Position numbers and translations under genes: made by a program. Of a DNA stretch of 64,000 nt, positions 16,437 through 26,911 are shown in pieces. The notes under the pieces were generated by a model. The model was not told the DNA's origin. It did not search any database and saw only the letters and a list, made by a program, of their open reading frames with translations. Positions within the stretch are counted from its first letter, which is position 1. The number at the start of each line of letters is the position of its first letter. This DNA comes from Variovorax paradoxus (GTDB lineage Bacteria > Pseudomonadota > Gammaproteobacteria > Burkholderiales > Burkholderiaceae_C). Location: contig CP063166.1 of the NCBI GenBank assembly GCA_016806145.1, positions 2,356,001 through 2,420,000 of the forward strand. The letters are read 5' to 3'.

Positions 16437-17308
16437 TTCATTTCTCCCTTGATGACCTTCGCGCTCAGTTCGAGCGAGGAGGCGTCTTCCAGCTTGGGGT
16501 AGCGCTTCTTCATCGCGGCGATCAGCGCGGCCGAGTCCTTGGCCTTGGCGGCCTCGGTTTCGAAGGCCTGCAGGTAGGCGCGCGTGAAGTTCACCGAGGC
16601 GAGCGTGGAGGGCGCCGAGCCGTCGGCGTTCGGCAGGTAGTGGCCAGGCACCACGGTCTTCGGCTTGAGTGCGGCGATGCGGTCGAGGGTGCGGCGCCAG
16701 TCGCGGCGCGACTCGGGCGTCTGCGTGTCGGCCACCCACAGGTGGATGTTGGCCGACACGGGCACGCCGCCGACCACGGTCTCGAGCGAGGGAATCCAGG
16801 CGACGGTGCGCGCGGGCGTGGGACCGACGACCTGGATCTTGCGGCCCTCGAGCTCGATCGTGTCGCCCGCGAGCGGCTCGGGCACCACCAGCGACTGCGG
16901 GGCGTTGTCCTTGAGGATCGGACCCCAGTGGGCCAGCTTGCCGTCCTTCGAGGCCTGGATCGCGGCCACGGTCTGCGGCGTGGCGACGATCCTCGCGTCG
17001 GGGAAGGCGGCGTGGATCACGTCGAGGCCGAAGTAGTAGTCGGGGTCGCTGTGGCTGATGTAGACGGTGGCGAGCCTGCGGCCGCCGGCCTGGATCTTCT
17101 TCACCAGCGCCTGGGCGTCGTTGCGCTGGAACTGGGCGTCGATCAGCACGACCTCCTTCTCGCCCGAGACGATGCTCGAGGAGACGGGGAACAGCGAGGC
17201 CGCGCCCGGGTTGTAGACCTCGAGCGTCAGCGGTGCGGCGGATGCGGCGAGACCGAGGGTGGAGAAGGTGGCGAGCGCGGTGGCGGCGATGAAGCGGCGG
17301 CGGAACAT
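16424..17308 (-). CDS. Secreted MBL-fold hydrolase with altered metal motif
   Basis: Protein of 294 residues with a signal peptide (MFRRRFIAATALATFSTLGL, cleavage near ASAA). The beta-lactamase-fold core is clear (VVLIDAQFQRNDAQALVKKI, then VYISHSDPDYYFG). The usual HxHxDH metal motif reads H86-S-D88-P-D90-Y91, so two of four canonical ligands are changed. A later GHYLP supplies another His. The fold is common to lactonases, thiolesterases and glyoxalase II. With the DsbA-like partner overlapping downstream, a role on periplasmic thiol or lactone substrates is possible but not shown. Confidence 0.8.
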   Translation of the reverse strand: MFRRRFIAATALATFSTLGLAASAAPLTLEVYNPGAASLFPVSSSIVSGEKEVVLIDAQFQRNDAQALVKKIQAGGRRLATVYISHSDPDYYFGLDVIHAAFPDARIVATPQTVAAIQASKDGKLAHWGPILKDNAPQSLVVPEPLAGDTIELEGRKIQVVGPTPARTVAWIPSLETVVGGVPVSANIHLWVADTQTPESRRDWRRTLDRIAALKPKTVVPGHYLPNADGSAPSTLASVNFTRAYLQAFETEAAKAKDSAALIAAMKKRYPKLEDASSLELSAKVIKGEMKWPQ

Positions 17309-17428
17309 GGCGAATCTTTCTGCGCAGGAGGGTGTGACAGGTGAGCCCGCAGTGTGGATGGCGCCGAACGAAACAAAAACCGGCTCCCGCGCAAAGGATC
17401 GTTTCGGAATCCGGACGAATGAACCGGC

Positions 17429-18334
17429 TCAGTCGCGCCGCGCCAGCTTCTCCAGGTGCGCCACCAGCAGTTGCGCCGCGGGCGAGAGCGAGGCCTCGTC
17501 GCGAAAGCAGATCGCGAAGCGGCGCTTCGCCCACGGGTCGGCCAGCGGCATCAGGCGCAGGCCGTAGGCCTCGGTGAAGGGCTGCGCCACCTCGGCCGGC
17601 ACCACGCTGATCGCGAGGCCGGCGCGCACCACGCGCAGCGCGGCGTCGAAGTTCGACACCAGCACGCGGTGCACCAGCGGCTTGCCCGCGGCCGTGGCCT
17701 CGCGCGCGAGCAGCAGCTGCACCGCGCTGAGCGCGGGCATGCCGACGAACTCGTGGTCGAGCAGTTGCTCGAAGCGCACCGCGCGCATCCGCGCCACCGG
17801 GTGCGAGGGATGGGCCACCACCGCGAGGTGATCGCTGCGGTAGTCGCGCCGCTGCAGGCCCTCGAGGTCGGCCGCGTCCCAGCACAGGCCGATCGAGGCC
17901 ACGCCCTCGCGGATGCCGCGCACGATCTCGGGGCTCACGCGCTCTTCCATGTCGACGCGGATGTTGCGGTGCGCCGGGTCCTGCAGGAAGTCGGCCACGT
18001 CCTCGGCCAGCGACTCGGCCATCACCGAGGCCGAGGCCAGCATGCGCACGTGGCCGCGCATGCCGCCGGCATAGGCCGCCATGTCGCGCTCGATGCGGTT
18101 GACGCTGCCGAGCATGGCGCGCGCATGCTCGAGCAGGGTTTCGCCGGCGGCCGTGGGCACCACGCCGCGGCGGCGCCGCACGAACAGCGGCGTGCCCAGC
18201 GTGTCCTCGAGCTGCGCCAGCCGCTTGCTGATGGCCGAACCGACGATGCTGGCCTGGGCGCCGGCGCGCGCGATGCTGCGGGTCTCGCAGACCGAGACGA
18301 ACAGGCGCAGGGTGGTGAGGTCGAGATCGCGCAT
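17429..18334 (-). CDS. LysR-family transcriptional regulator
   Basis: Protein of 301 residues. The N-terminal winged helix (LDLTTLRLFVSVCETRSIARAG, then SAISKRLAQLEDTLGTPLFVRRRRG) is followed by a periplasmic-binding-like co-inducer domain (from about residue 90, GHVRMLASASVMAESLAEDV). It is divergent from the HMG-CoA-lyase-like gene across 126 bases carrying strong inverted repeats, so it probably controls the lyase-CoA transferase-binding protein operon. The co-inducer is probably an organic acid or CoA-ester-related metabolite. Confidence 0.88.
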   Translation of the reverse strand: MRDLDLTTLRLFVSVCETRSIARAGAQASIVGSAISKRLAQLEDTLGTPLFVRRRRGVVPTAAGETLLEHARAMLGSVNRIERDMAAYAGGMRGHVRMLASASVMAESLAEDVADFLQDPAHRNIRVDMEERVSPEIVRGIREGVASIGLCWDAADLEGLQRRDYRSDHLAVVAHPSHPVARMRAVRFEQLLDHEFVGMPALSAVQLLLAREATAAGKPLVHRVLVSNFDAALRVVRAGLAISVVPAEVAQPFTEAYGLRLMPLADPWAKRRFAICFRDEASLSPAAQLLVAHLEKLARRD

Positions 18335-18360
18335 GGCGTCGGCTCCGTGGTTTTCGTGGT

Positions 18361-18375
18361 GTTCCGATTCGGAAC
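18361..18375. promoter_or_regulatory. LysR-type palindrome between divergent genes
   Basis: GTTCCGATTCGGAAC is a perfect 7-1-7 palindrome that contains a T-N11-A LysR box (18362-18374). Further half-sites, TTCCGA at 18384-18389 and TCGGAA at 18410-18415, extend it towards the lyase gene, giving the usual LysR recognition site plus activation site. It lies 27 bases upstream of the lysR start. Confidence 0.7.
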
Positions 18376-18460
18376 GGATCGGCTTCCGAAATATAGCTTC
18401 TGCATCGAATCGGAAAGTCTAAGAATCGAGCCGATTCCAGACACCCACGGAGACACCGCC

Positions 18461-19429
18461 TTGACCGAACTTTCCGAACCGGCGCGCCCGCACGCCTTCC
18501 TGCCGCCGCGCGCCACCGTGCGCGAAGTGGGCCTGCGCGACGGCCTGCAGAGCATCGCGCGCACCCTGCCCACCGCGCACAAGCGCGAATGGATCCGCGC
18601 CGCCCACGCGGCCGGCCAGCGCGAGATCGAGGTCGGCTCCTTCGTGCCCGCGCGGCTGCTGCCGCAGCTGGCCGACACGGCCGAGCTGCTGGCCTTCGCG
18701 AAGACCCTGCCGGGCCTGTTCGCCTCGGTGCTGGTGCCCAACCTGAAGGGCGCCGAGCGCGCCATCGAGGGCGAGGCCGACCTGCTGGTGGTGCCGCTGT
18801 CGGCCAGCCATGCGCACAGCCTCGCCAACCTGCGCAAGACGCCCGACGAGGTGGTGGCCGAGGTCGGCCGCATCCGCGCCGCGCGCGATGCCGCGGGCTC
18901 GAGGACGCTGATCGAGGGCGGCGTGGGCACCGCCTTCGGCTGCACGCTGCAGGGCCCGGTGGCGCCCGAGGAGGTGCTGCGGCTGATGCAGGCGCTGCTC
19001 GACGCGGGTGCCGACCGCGTGAGCCTGGCCGACACCGTCGGCTATGCCGATCCGGCGATGGTGCGCCGCCTGTTCGAGCGCGCGCGGGCGATCGCGGGCG
19101 AGCGGCTGTGGTGCGGCCATTTCCACGACACGCGCGGGCTGGGGCTGGCCAACGTCTATGCGGCGCTCGAGGTCGGCATCGCGCGCTTCGATGCCTGCCT
19201 GGCCGGCATCGGCGGCTGCCCGCATGCGCCGGGTGCCAGCGGCAACGTCGACACCGAGGACCTGCTGTTCATGCTGCAGAGCATGGGTGTGGCCACGGGC
19301 GTCGACCTGCGGCAGCTGCTCGCGCTGCGCGAGCGCGTGGCGCAATGGCTGGACGGCGAGACCCTGCAGGGCACGCTGTGGCGCGCGGGCTTCCCGAAGA
19401 CCTTCGCGCAGGAAGAGGTGGCGGCATGA
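18461..19429 (+). CDS. HMG-CoA-lyase-like enzyme (HMGL family)
   Basis: TIM-barrel lyase of 322 residues that would split a 3-hydroxy-3-methyl-acyl-CoA into a ketone or keto-acid and acetyl-CoA. Family marks are REVGLRDGLQ near residue 22, metal His in GHFHDTRGLGLAN and the catalytic Cys loop GIGGCPHAPGASGN. The family more often reads EVGPRDGLQ; the Leu replacing Pro hints at a different substrate. No ATG is available in frame near the conserved start, so the TTG at 18461, preceded by GGAG, is used. It overlaps the CoA transferase start by 4 bases; together they suit activation then cleavage of a branched dicarboxylic acid such as citramalate or itaconate. Confidence 0.83.
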   Translation: MTELSEPARPHAFLPPRATVREVGLRDGLQSIARTLPTAHKREWIRAAHAAGQREIEVGSFVPARLLPQLADTAELLAFAKTLPGLFASVLVPNLKGAERAIEGEADLLVVPLSASHAHSLANLRKTPDEVVAEVGRIRAARDAAGSRTLIEGGVGTAFGCTLQGPVAPEEVLRLMQALLDAGADRVSLADTVGYADPAMVRRLFERARAIAGERLWCGHFHDTRGLGLANVYAALEVGIARFDACLAGIGGCPHAPGASGNVDTEDLLFMLQSMGVATGVDLRQLLALRERVAQWLDGETLQGTLWRAGFPKTFAQEEVAA

Positions 19430-20628
19430 GCACGTCCCAGGACAAGCCTCTGCCGCTGGCCGGCATCCGCGTGGTCGAGTTCACCCACATGGTGATGGGC
19501 CCGACCTGCGGCATGGTGCTGGCCGACCTCGGCGCCGAGGTCATCAAGGTCGAGCCGATCGAGGGCGACCGCACGCGCCACCTGCTGGGCGCGGGCGCGG
19601 GCTTCTTCCCGATGTTCAACCGCAACAAGAAGAGCATCGCGCTCGACCTGCGCCATCCGCAGGGGCTCGAGGCCGCGCTGCGCCTGTGCGCCGGCGCCGA
19701 CGTGGTGGCGCAGAACTTCAAGCCCGGCACCATGGGGAAGTACGGCCTCGACTACGCGGCGCTGCGCCGGCTCAACCCGCGGCTGGTGTACGTCAACCAC
19801 ACGGGCTTCCTGCCCGGCCCCTACGAGCACCGCACCGCGCTCGACGAGGTGGTGCAGATGATGGGCGGGCTGGCCTACATGACCGGCCGGCCCGGCGATC
19901 CGCTGCGCGCGGGCACCAGCGTCAACGACATCATGGGCGGCATGTTCGGCGCCATCGGCGCGATGGCCGCGCTGATGCAGCGCGGCCAGACCGGCGAGGG
20001 CCAGGAGGTGCACTCGGCGCTGTTCGAGAACAACGTGTTCCTGGTCGGCCAGCACATGCTGCAGTACGCGATCACGGGCCAGGCCGCGGCGCCCATGCCC
20101 GAGCGCATCTCGGCCTGGGCGCTGTACGACGTGTTCACCGTGAAGGACGGCGAGCAGATCTTCCTGGCCGCGGTCAGCGACGCGCAGTGGCAGAGCTTCT
20201 GCGACGCCCTGGGCTTCGACGACCTCAAGGCCGACCCGGCGCTGCGCACCAACAACGACCGCGTGCGGCTGCGCCCGACGCTGCTGGCGGACCTGCGCGC
20301 GCGGCTGGCCTCGCGCCCGGCGGCCGAGCTGTCGGCGCTCTTCGAGGCGCGCGGCCTGCCGTTCGCGCCGATCGTGCGGCCCGAGGACCTCTACGGCGAT
20401 CCGCACCTGCTGGCCACCGGCGGCCTGGCCGACATCCGCCTGCCCGACGGCGAGCGCGCGGGCCAGACCGCGCAGACCACGCTGTTCCCGATCACCCTGG
20501 GCGGCGAGCGCCTGGGCGTGCGCCTCGACCCGCCGACGCTGGGCGAGCACACGCGCGAGCTGCTGGCCGAGCTCGGCTACGACGAGGCGCAGATGCAGGC
20601 GCTGCTCGACGACGCGGCGGTGGCATAG
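19426..20628 (+). CDS. Family III (CaiB/BaiF) CoA transferase
   Basis: Protein of 400 residues. The opening LAGIRVVEFTHMVMGPTCGMVLADLGAEVIKVE and the segment KSIALDLRHPQG are diagnostic of family III CoA transferases; the catalytic Asp is probably in SVNDIMGGMFG near residue 168. It would move CoA from a donor such as succinyl-CoA to a carboxylic acid, making the substrate for the coupled HMGL-type lyase. ATG at 19426 overlaps the lyase stop. The precise acid is unknown. Confidence 0.88.
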   Translation: MSTSQDKPLPLAGIRVVEFTHMVMGPTCGMVLADLGAEVIKVEPIEGDRTRHLLGAGAGFFPMFNRNKKSIALDLRHPQGLEAALRLCAGADVVAQNFKPGTMGKYGLDYAALRRLNPRLVYVNHTGFLPGPYEHRTALDEVVQMMGGLAYMTGRPGDPLRAGTSVNDIMGGMFGAIGAMAALMQRGQTGEGQEVHSALFENNVFLVGQHMLQYAITGQAAAPMPERISAWALYDVFTVKDGEQIFLAAVSDAQWQSFCDALGFDDLKADPALRTNNDRVRLRPTLLADLRARLASRPAAELSALFEARGLPFAPIVRPEDLYGDPHLLATGGLADIRLPDGERAGQTAQTTLFPITLGGERLGVRLDPPTLGEHTRELLAELGYDEAQMQALLDDAAVA

Positions 20629-20668
20629 ACCGGTTTTCCTTTCCCCCACTACAACGAGAGACAAGACG

Positions 20669-21655
20669 ATGCCCAACCAACTGCCTTCCTTCCTCAACCG
20701 CCGCGCGCTGCTGGGCCTGGGCGCCGGCGCGGCCGCGCTGGCCGCCTGGCCCGCCTGGGCGCAGGGCGACCGGCCCGTGCGCTTCATCCTGCCGATCAGC
20801 GCGGGCTCGGGCGTGGACGCCATCGTGCGCGCCGCCACGGTCGCGCTCGGCAAGGCCTTCGGCCAGCCGGTGGTGGTCGAGAACCAGCCGGGCGCGGGCG
20901 GCATCACGGGCACCTCGACCGTGGTCAAGGCCGTGCCCGACGGCTTCACCTTGGGCATGGTGTCGAACAACCACGTCATCAACCCGGCGGTGTTCAGGAA
21001 GATGCCCTTCGACCCGATCGCCGACGTCACGCCGATCAGCGTGGTGGGCGCCACGCCGCTGGTGCTGGCGGTGAACCCGAAGCTGCCGGCGAAGAACGTG
21101 AAGGAGCTGGTGGCGCTGCTGCGCGCCAAGCCCGAGGGCTACAACTACGCCTCCTCGGGCAACGGCACCATCATCCACCTGGCGGGCGAGATGTTCATGG
21201 ACGAGGCCGGCGTGAAGGCGCGGCACATCCCGTACAAGGGCACGGGCCCGATGGTCACCGACATGATCGCGGGCCAGGTCGAGATGGGCGTGGTCGCGCT
21301 GCCGGCCGTGCAGCCGCACCTCAAGAGCGGCGCGCTGCGCGCCATCGGCCTGTGCGGCCCGGCGCGCTCGCCGGCCGCGCCCGAGATGCCGACCGTCGCC
21401 GAGCAGGGGCTGCCGAACTACGTGGTCGAGGGCTGGTTCGCGGTGATCGGGCCCGCGAAGATGCAGGCCGCCGACGTGCAGCGCGTGCACGACGCCGTGG
21501 CCGCGGCCTTCGCGAGCGCCGAGGTGCGCGAGGCGATGGACAAGCAGGGCAACCTCATCAAGCCGACCACGCCCGAGCAGGCGGCCGCCTATTTCCGCAG
21601 CGAGGCGGCGCGCTACGCGGCGCTGGTGAAGAAGGCCAACGTGGTGCTGGAGTGA
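20669..21655 (+). CDS. Bug/TctC-family periplasmic binding protein
   Basis: Protein of 328 residues with a twin-arginine-like signal (LNRRALLGLGAGAAALAAW, cleavage near AWAQ) and the Bug-family opening VRFILPISAGSGVDAIVRA plus VVENQPGAGGITG. These proteins capture carboxylic acids, often without a dedicated TctAB membrane pair; none is encoded nearby. It closes the lyase-CoA transferase operon (40-base gap) and probably delivers the acid that the operon degrades. Confidence 0.88.
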   Translation: MPNQLPSFLNRRALLGLGAGAAALAAWPAWAQGDRPVRFILPISAGSGVDAIVRAATVALGKAFGQPVVVENQPGAGGITGTSTVVKAVPDGFTLGMVSNNHVINPAVFRKMPFDPIADVTPISVVGATPLVLAVNPKLPAKNVKELVALLRAKPEGYNYASSGNGTIIHLAGEMFMDEAGVKARHIPYKGTGPMVTDMIAGQVEMGVVALPAVQPHLKSGALRAIGLCGPARSPAAPEMPTVAEQGLPNYVVEGWFAVIGPAKMQAADVQRVHDAVAAAFASAEVREAMDKQGNLIKPTTPEQAAAYFRSEAARYAALVKKANVVLE

Positions 21656-21694
21656 GCGCGCGGTACATGCGCGGGCCCGCGCGGCCGCGGGCGA

Positions 21695-22831
21695 TCAGTG
21701 CTCGGGCCGCACCGCGCGGTAGAGCGCGCGCACGAAATCCGACTGGGTGATCATGCCGGCCAGCCGCTTCTCGGCGTCGATGATCGGGATATGGTGGTGG
21801 CCGCCCTCGGAGAACAGCGGCACCAGGTCGACCACGGGGCGGTCGGCGCTGGCCACGCGCACCTGGCGCGTCATGATCTGGCCCACCACCTCGGGCTTGT
21901 TCGAGACCACGGTGCGGGTGGCGCGGATGAAGTCGCGCAGCCGGCCTGCGATGCCCTCGTGGTGCGCCAGGTCGAGCTGGCGGAAGAAGTCGGCCTGCGT
22001 GACGATGCCCACCACGCGGCGCGTGCGGTCGACCACCGGCAGCGCCTTGATGCGGCGCTCGTGCATCAGCGCCCAGGCCTCCTGCAGCGGCGTGCCGAAC
22101 TCCACCGTGATCGGCGTGCGCGACATGATGTCGTCGCAGTGCAGCGTGCCGAGCCGCCGCTTGTAGCTTTCGAGCTCGGTCTGCTGGATCAGCGACTCGA
22201 GGTCGTCGCGGCTGATGTCGAGCACCTGGTTGTAGCGCGCGAGCACGGCATCGATGTCGGCCTGGCTGAAGCGCGCGTCGGCGCGCGGCGGCTGCGCCAC
22301 CTGCACGTGCGGATAGCGCCGGCCGGTGAAGCTGTTGTAGGCCGCGCCCGCGAGCACCAGCAGCAGCGAGTTGACGAAGAAGGGGAAGAAGGCCGACGAC
22401 AGGTGCGTGGTGTGGGTGAGCACCGCGAGCAGCGCCGCGGCGCCGCCCGGCGGATGCAGGCAGCGCGCGACGAACATCAGGCCGATGGCGCCGCCGACCG
22501 CGACCGCTGCGGCCACGGCCGGGTCGGGAATCCAGTTGACGCTGGCGATGCCCACGATGGCCGACAGCGTGTTGCCGCCCACCACCGACCAGGGCTGCGC
22601 GAGCGGGCTGGCCGGCACCGCGAACACCAGCACCGCGCTGGCGCCCAGCGGCGCGATCAGCCACACGGCATTGCCGCCGAGGGTCTGCGCGATCCAGCGG
22701 CAGATCAGCGCGGTGATCAGCAGCCCGATAGCCGCGCCGCCCATGGCGCGCAGGCGCTCGCGCGCATCGACGGTGGTGCGGCCCGGCAGCCAGGCGCGCA
22801 GATAGACGAGGAGCTTGTGGGCGGAGGACAT
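21695..22831 (-). CDS. HPP-family membrane protein with two CBS domains
   Basis: Protein of 378 residues. Four or five hydrophobic helices in the first 170 residues contain the family's HPPGG motif at about 126-130. Two CBS modules follow (about 228-290, CDDIMSRTPITVEFG, and 300-370, VGQIMTRQVRVASADRP). HPP domains are linked to nitrite or other small-anion transport; CBS pairs bind adenine nucleotides and would gate the transporter by energy charge. It stands apart from its neighbours; 52 bases separate it from the drug-efflux gene upstream. Confidence 0.85.
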   Translation of the reverse strand: MSSAHKLLVYLRAWLPGRTTVDARERLRAMGGAAIGLLITALICRWIAQTLGGNAVWLIAPLGASAVLVFAVPASPLAQPWSVVGGNTLSAIVGIASVNWIPDPAVAAAVAVGGAIGLMFVARCLHPPGGAAALLAVLTHTTHLSSAFFPFFVNSLLLVLAGAAYNSFTGRRYPHVQVAQPPRADARFSQADIDAVLARYNQVLDISRDDLESLIQQTELESYKRRLGTLHCDDIMSRTPITVEFGTPLQEAWALMHERRIKALPVVDRTRRVVGIVTQADFFRQLDLAHHEGIAGRLRDFIRATRTVVSNKPEVVGQIMTRQVRVASADRPVVDLVPLFSEGGHHHIPIIDAEKRLAGMITQSDFVRALYRAVRPEH

Positions 22832-22883
22832 GCGGATCGAAGGGGGTCTCTGTGTTGTTCTTGTTCGTTCGCCGGCCGCCGCT

Positions 22884-24119
22884 TCAGCCCTCGTGGGCGA
22901 CGCGCCGTCCGATGTCGGGCCAGCGGCCGTGCAGCCAGACCCAGGCCACCAGGCCGATGGCCAGCATCAGGGTCGAGGTGAGCGCGAGCGCGAGCGTGGA
23001 GTGCATCACCAGCGGCGCGACCGCGCCGGCCACGATGCCGTTGGCGGTGGAGCCGATCACGGCCTGCAGCGAGGAGGCCATGCCGCGGCGTTCGGGGTGC
23101 AGATCGAGCACCAGCAGCGTGACCACCGGCACCATCAGCGCCCAGCCGAAGGCGAACACCGCGAGCGGCCACAGCGCCCAGGCCACGTGGGCGTGGAAGA
23201 AGGTGTTGGCGACCACGTTGACCACCGAGGTCACCAGCATGATCAGGAAGCCGTCGCGGATCTGGCGCTTGGGCGCGACCTTGCCGGCCATGCGTCCGCT
23301 GGCGCGCGCGCCGAGCATGATGCCGCCGATGGTCAGCAGGAAGAACCAGAAGAACTGCTGCGGCTGCAGCGCGAGGTGGTCGCCGAGGAAGGCCGGTGCT
23401 GCCAGCACGTAGAGGAACATGCCGTTGAAGGGCACGCCGCTGGCGAAGGCCAGCAGCAGGAAGCGCGGATCGGAGCACAGGTCCCAGTAGCCGCGCAGCA
23501 GGTGCTTGACCTGGAACGGCTGGCGGTGGCTGCGGTGCAGCGTCTCGGGCAGCAGCTTGTAGTTGGCGGCGAACAGCACCACGCCCACGGCCACCAGGAA
23601 CCAGAACACGGCGTGCCAGCCCGCGTGCACGAACAGGAAGCCGCCGACGATCGGCGCGATGGCGGGCGCCACGCCGAAGTAGATCGTGACCTGGCTCATC
23701 ACGCGCTGGGCCTCGGCGGGCGGGAACATGTCGCGGATCACCGCGCGCGAGACCACGATGCCCGCGCCGGTCGACAGGCCCTGCAGGCCGCGGAACAGCA
23801 CCAGCTGCGTGATCGTCTGCGACAGCGCGCAGCCCAGCGAGGCCAGCGTGAACACCGCGAGACCCCACAGCACCACCGGCCGGCGTCCGAAGCTGTCGGA
23901 CAGCGCACCGTGGAACAGGTTCATGAACGCGAAGCCGAACAGGTAGGCCGAGAGCGTCTGCTGCATCTCGGCCGGCGTCGCGCCGATGGATTGGGCGATG
24001 CCCGAGAAGGCGGGGATGTAGGTGTCGATGGAGAAGGGCCCGAGCATGCCGAGCACCGCGAGCAGCACGGCCAGCGCCCAGCGCGGGGCTTGCCAGAGTT
24101 TGTCTGCATCGGGATTCAT
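22884..24119 (-). CDS. Bcr/CflA-family MFS drug exporter
   Basis: Twelve-helix major facilitator of 411 residues. The sequence after helix 1 (GPFSIDTYIPAFSGIAQSIG) and the loop HGALSDSFGRRPVVLWG (MFS motif A) match the Bcr/CflA group, proton-driven exporters of bicyclomycin, chloramphenicol or sulfonamides. C-terminal segments VLDLHPERRGMASSLQ also fit. It is probably single or paired with the HPP-CBS gene. Specificity cannot be read from sequence. Confidence 0.87.
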   Translation of the reverse strand: MNPDADKLWQAPRWALAVLLAVLGMLGPFSIDTYIPAFSGIAQSIGATPAEMQQTLSAYLFGFAFMNLFHGALSDSFGRRPVVLWGLAVFTLASLGCALSQTITQLVLFRGLQGLSTGAGIVVSRAVIRDMFPPAEAQRVMSQVTIYFGVAPAIAPIVGGFLFVHAGWHAVFWFLVAVGVVLFAANYKLLPETLHRSHRQPFQVKHLLRGYWDLCSDPRFLLLAFASGVPFNGMFLYVLAAPAFLGDHLALQPQQFFWFFLLTIGGIMLGARASGRMAGKVAPKRQIRDGFLIMLVTSVVNVVANTFFHAHVAWALWPLAVFAFGWALMVPVVTLLVLDLHPERRGMASSLQAVIGSTANGIVAGAVAPLVMHSTLALALTSTLMLAIGLVAWVWLHGRWPDIGRRVAHEG

Positions 24120-24170
24120 GATGAGGATTGCTCCATTCTTCTTGTCTGTGCGTCTGTCGCAGAGGGGCCC

Positions 24171-24197
24171 AAAAAAGAAAGCGCCCTTGCGGGCGCC
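24171..24197 (-). terminator. rpoD intrinsic terminator
   Basis: On the minus strand the hairpin GGCGCCCGCAAGGGCGC is followed by TTTCTTTTTT, 31 bases after the rpoD stop. Strong G+C stem plus U tract is a classic Rho-independent terminator. Confidence 0.85.
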
Positions 24198-24227
24198 TCC
24201 TTGTCGGGGAAATACCGGGAGACCGGC

Positions 24228-26603
<2,376 letters not shown>

Positions 26604-26881
26604 ACGACCTCGTTACAACAAGAATGGACAAGCGGGATCACACGAAATCACACGGGCGCGGTCCGCGAGGACAGCGCCGCCAGCCCGGCACGGCCGGACA
26701 GGAACAATTGGGAAAAGAGGAATAAATCCTCAATAGGCAAGATGTCGGGCGATCATTTGGTGTGCAGTCCTTGCGGGTATTGGCCCTTTCCAGCGGGGTT
26801 GCCGTGGAGTGCGTTGCGCGAGGGGCCGGTCCGGAGGTGCTGCTGTCGCTCTTGCCGATTTCGCCAGTTGCGAAGCCCTAC
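26604..26881 (-). other. Long rpoD leader, no gene seen
   Basis: About 270 bases separate the probable rpoD transcription start from its ATG. No protein with a credible ribosome site is visible. A small stem GAGGA-ATAAA-TCCTC lies at 26717-26731 in an A+T-rich pocket. The length would allow leader-based control, but no known riboswitch is recognised. Confidence 0.5.
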
Positions 26882-26911
26882 ATTATAGCGTCTTGCGCAA
26901 ATTTCAAGCAA
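26882..26911 (-). promoter_or_regulatory. Probable rpoD promoter just after dnaG
   Basis: On the minus strand, TTGCTT (26906-26911) and a perfect TATAAT (26882-26887) are separated by 18 bases, starting at the base next to the dnaG stop codon. A better -35 match, TTGAAA, overlaps it but gives only 14-base spacing. This would give rpoD its own sigma-70 promoter in addition to any read-through from dnaG. Confidence 0.7.
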
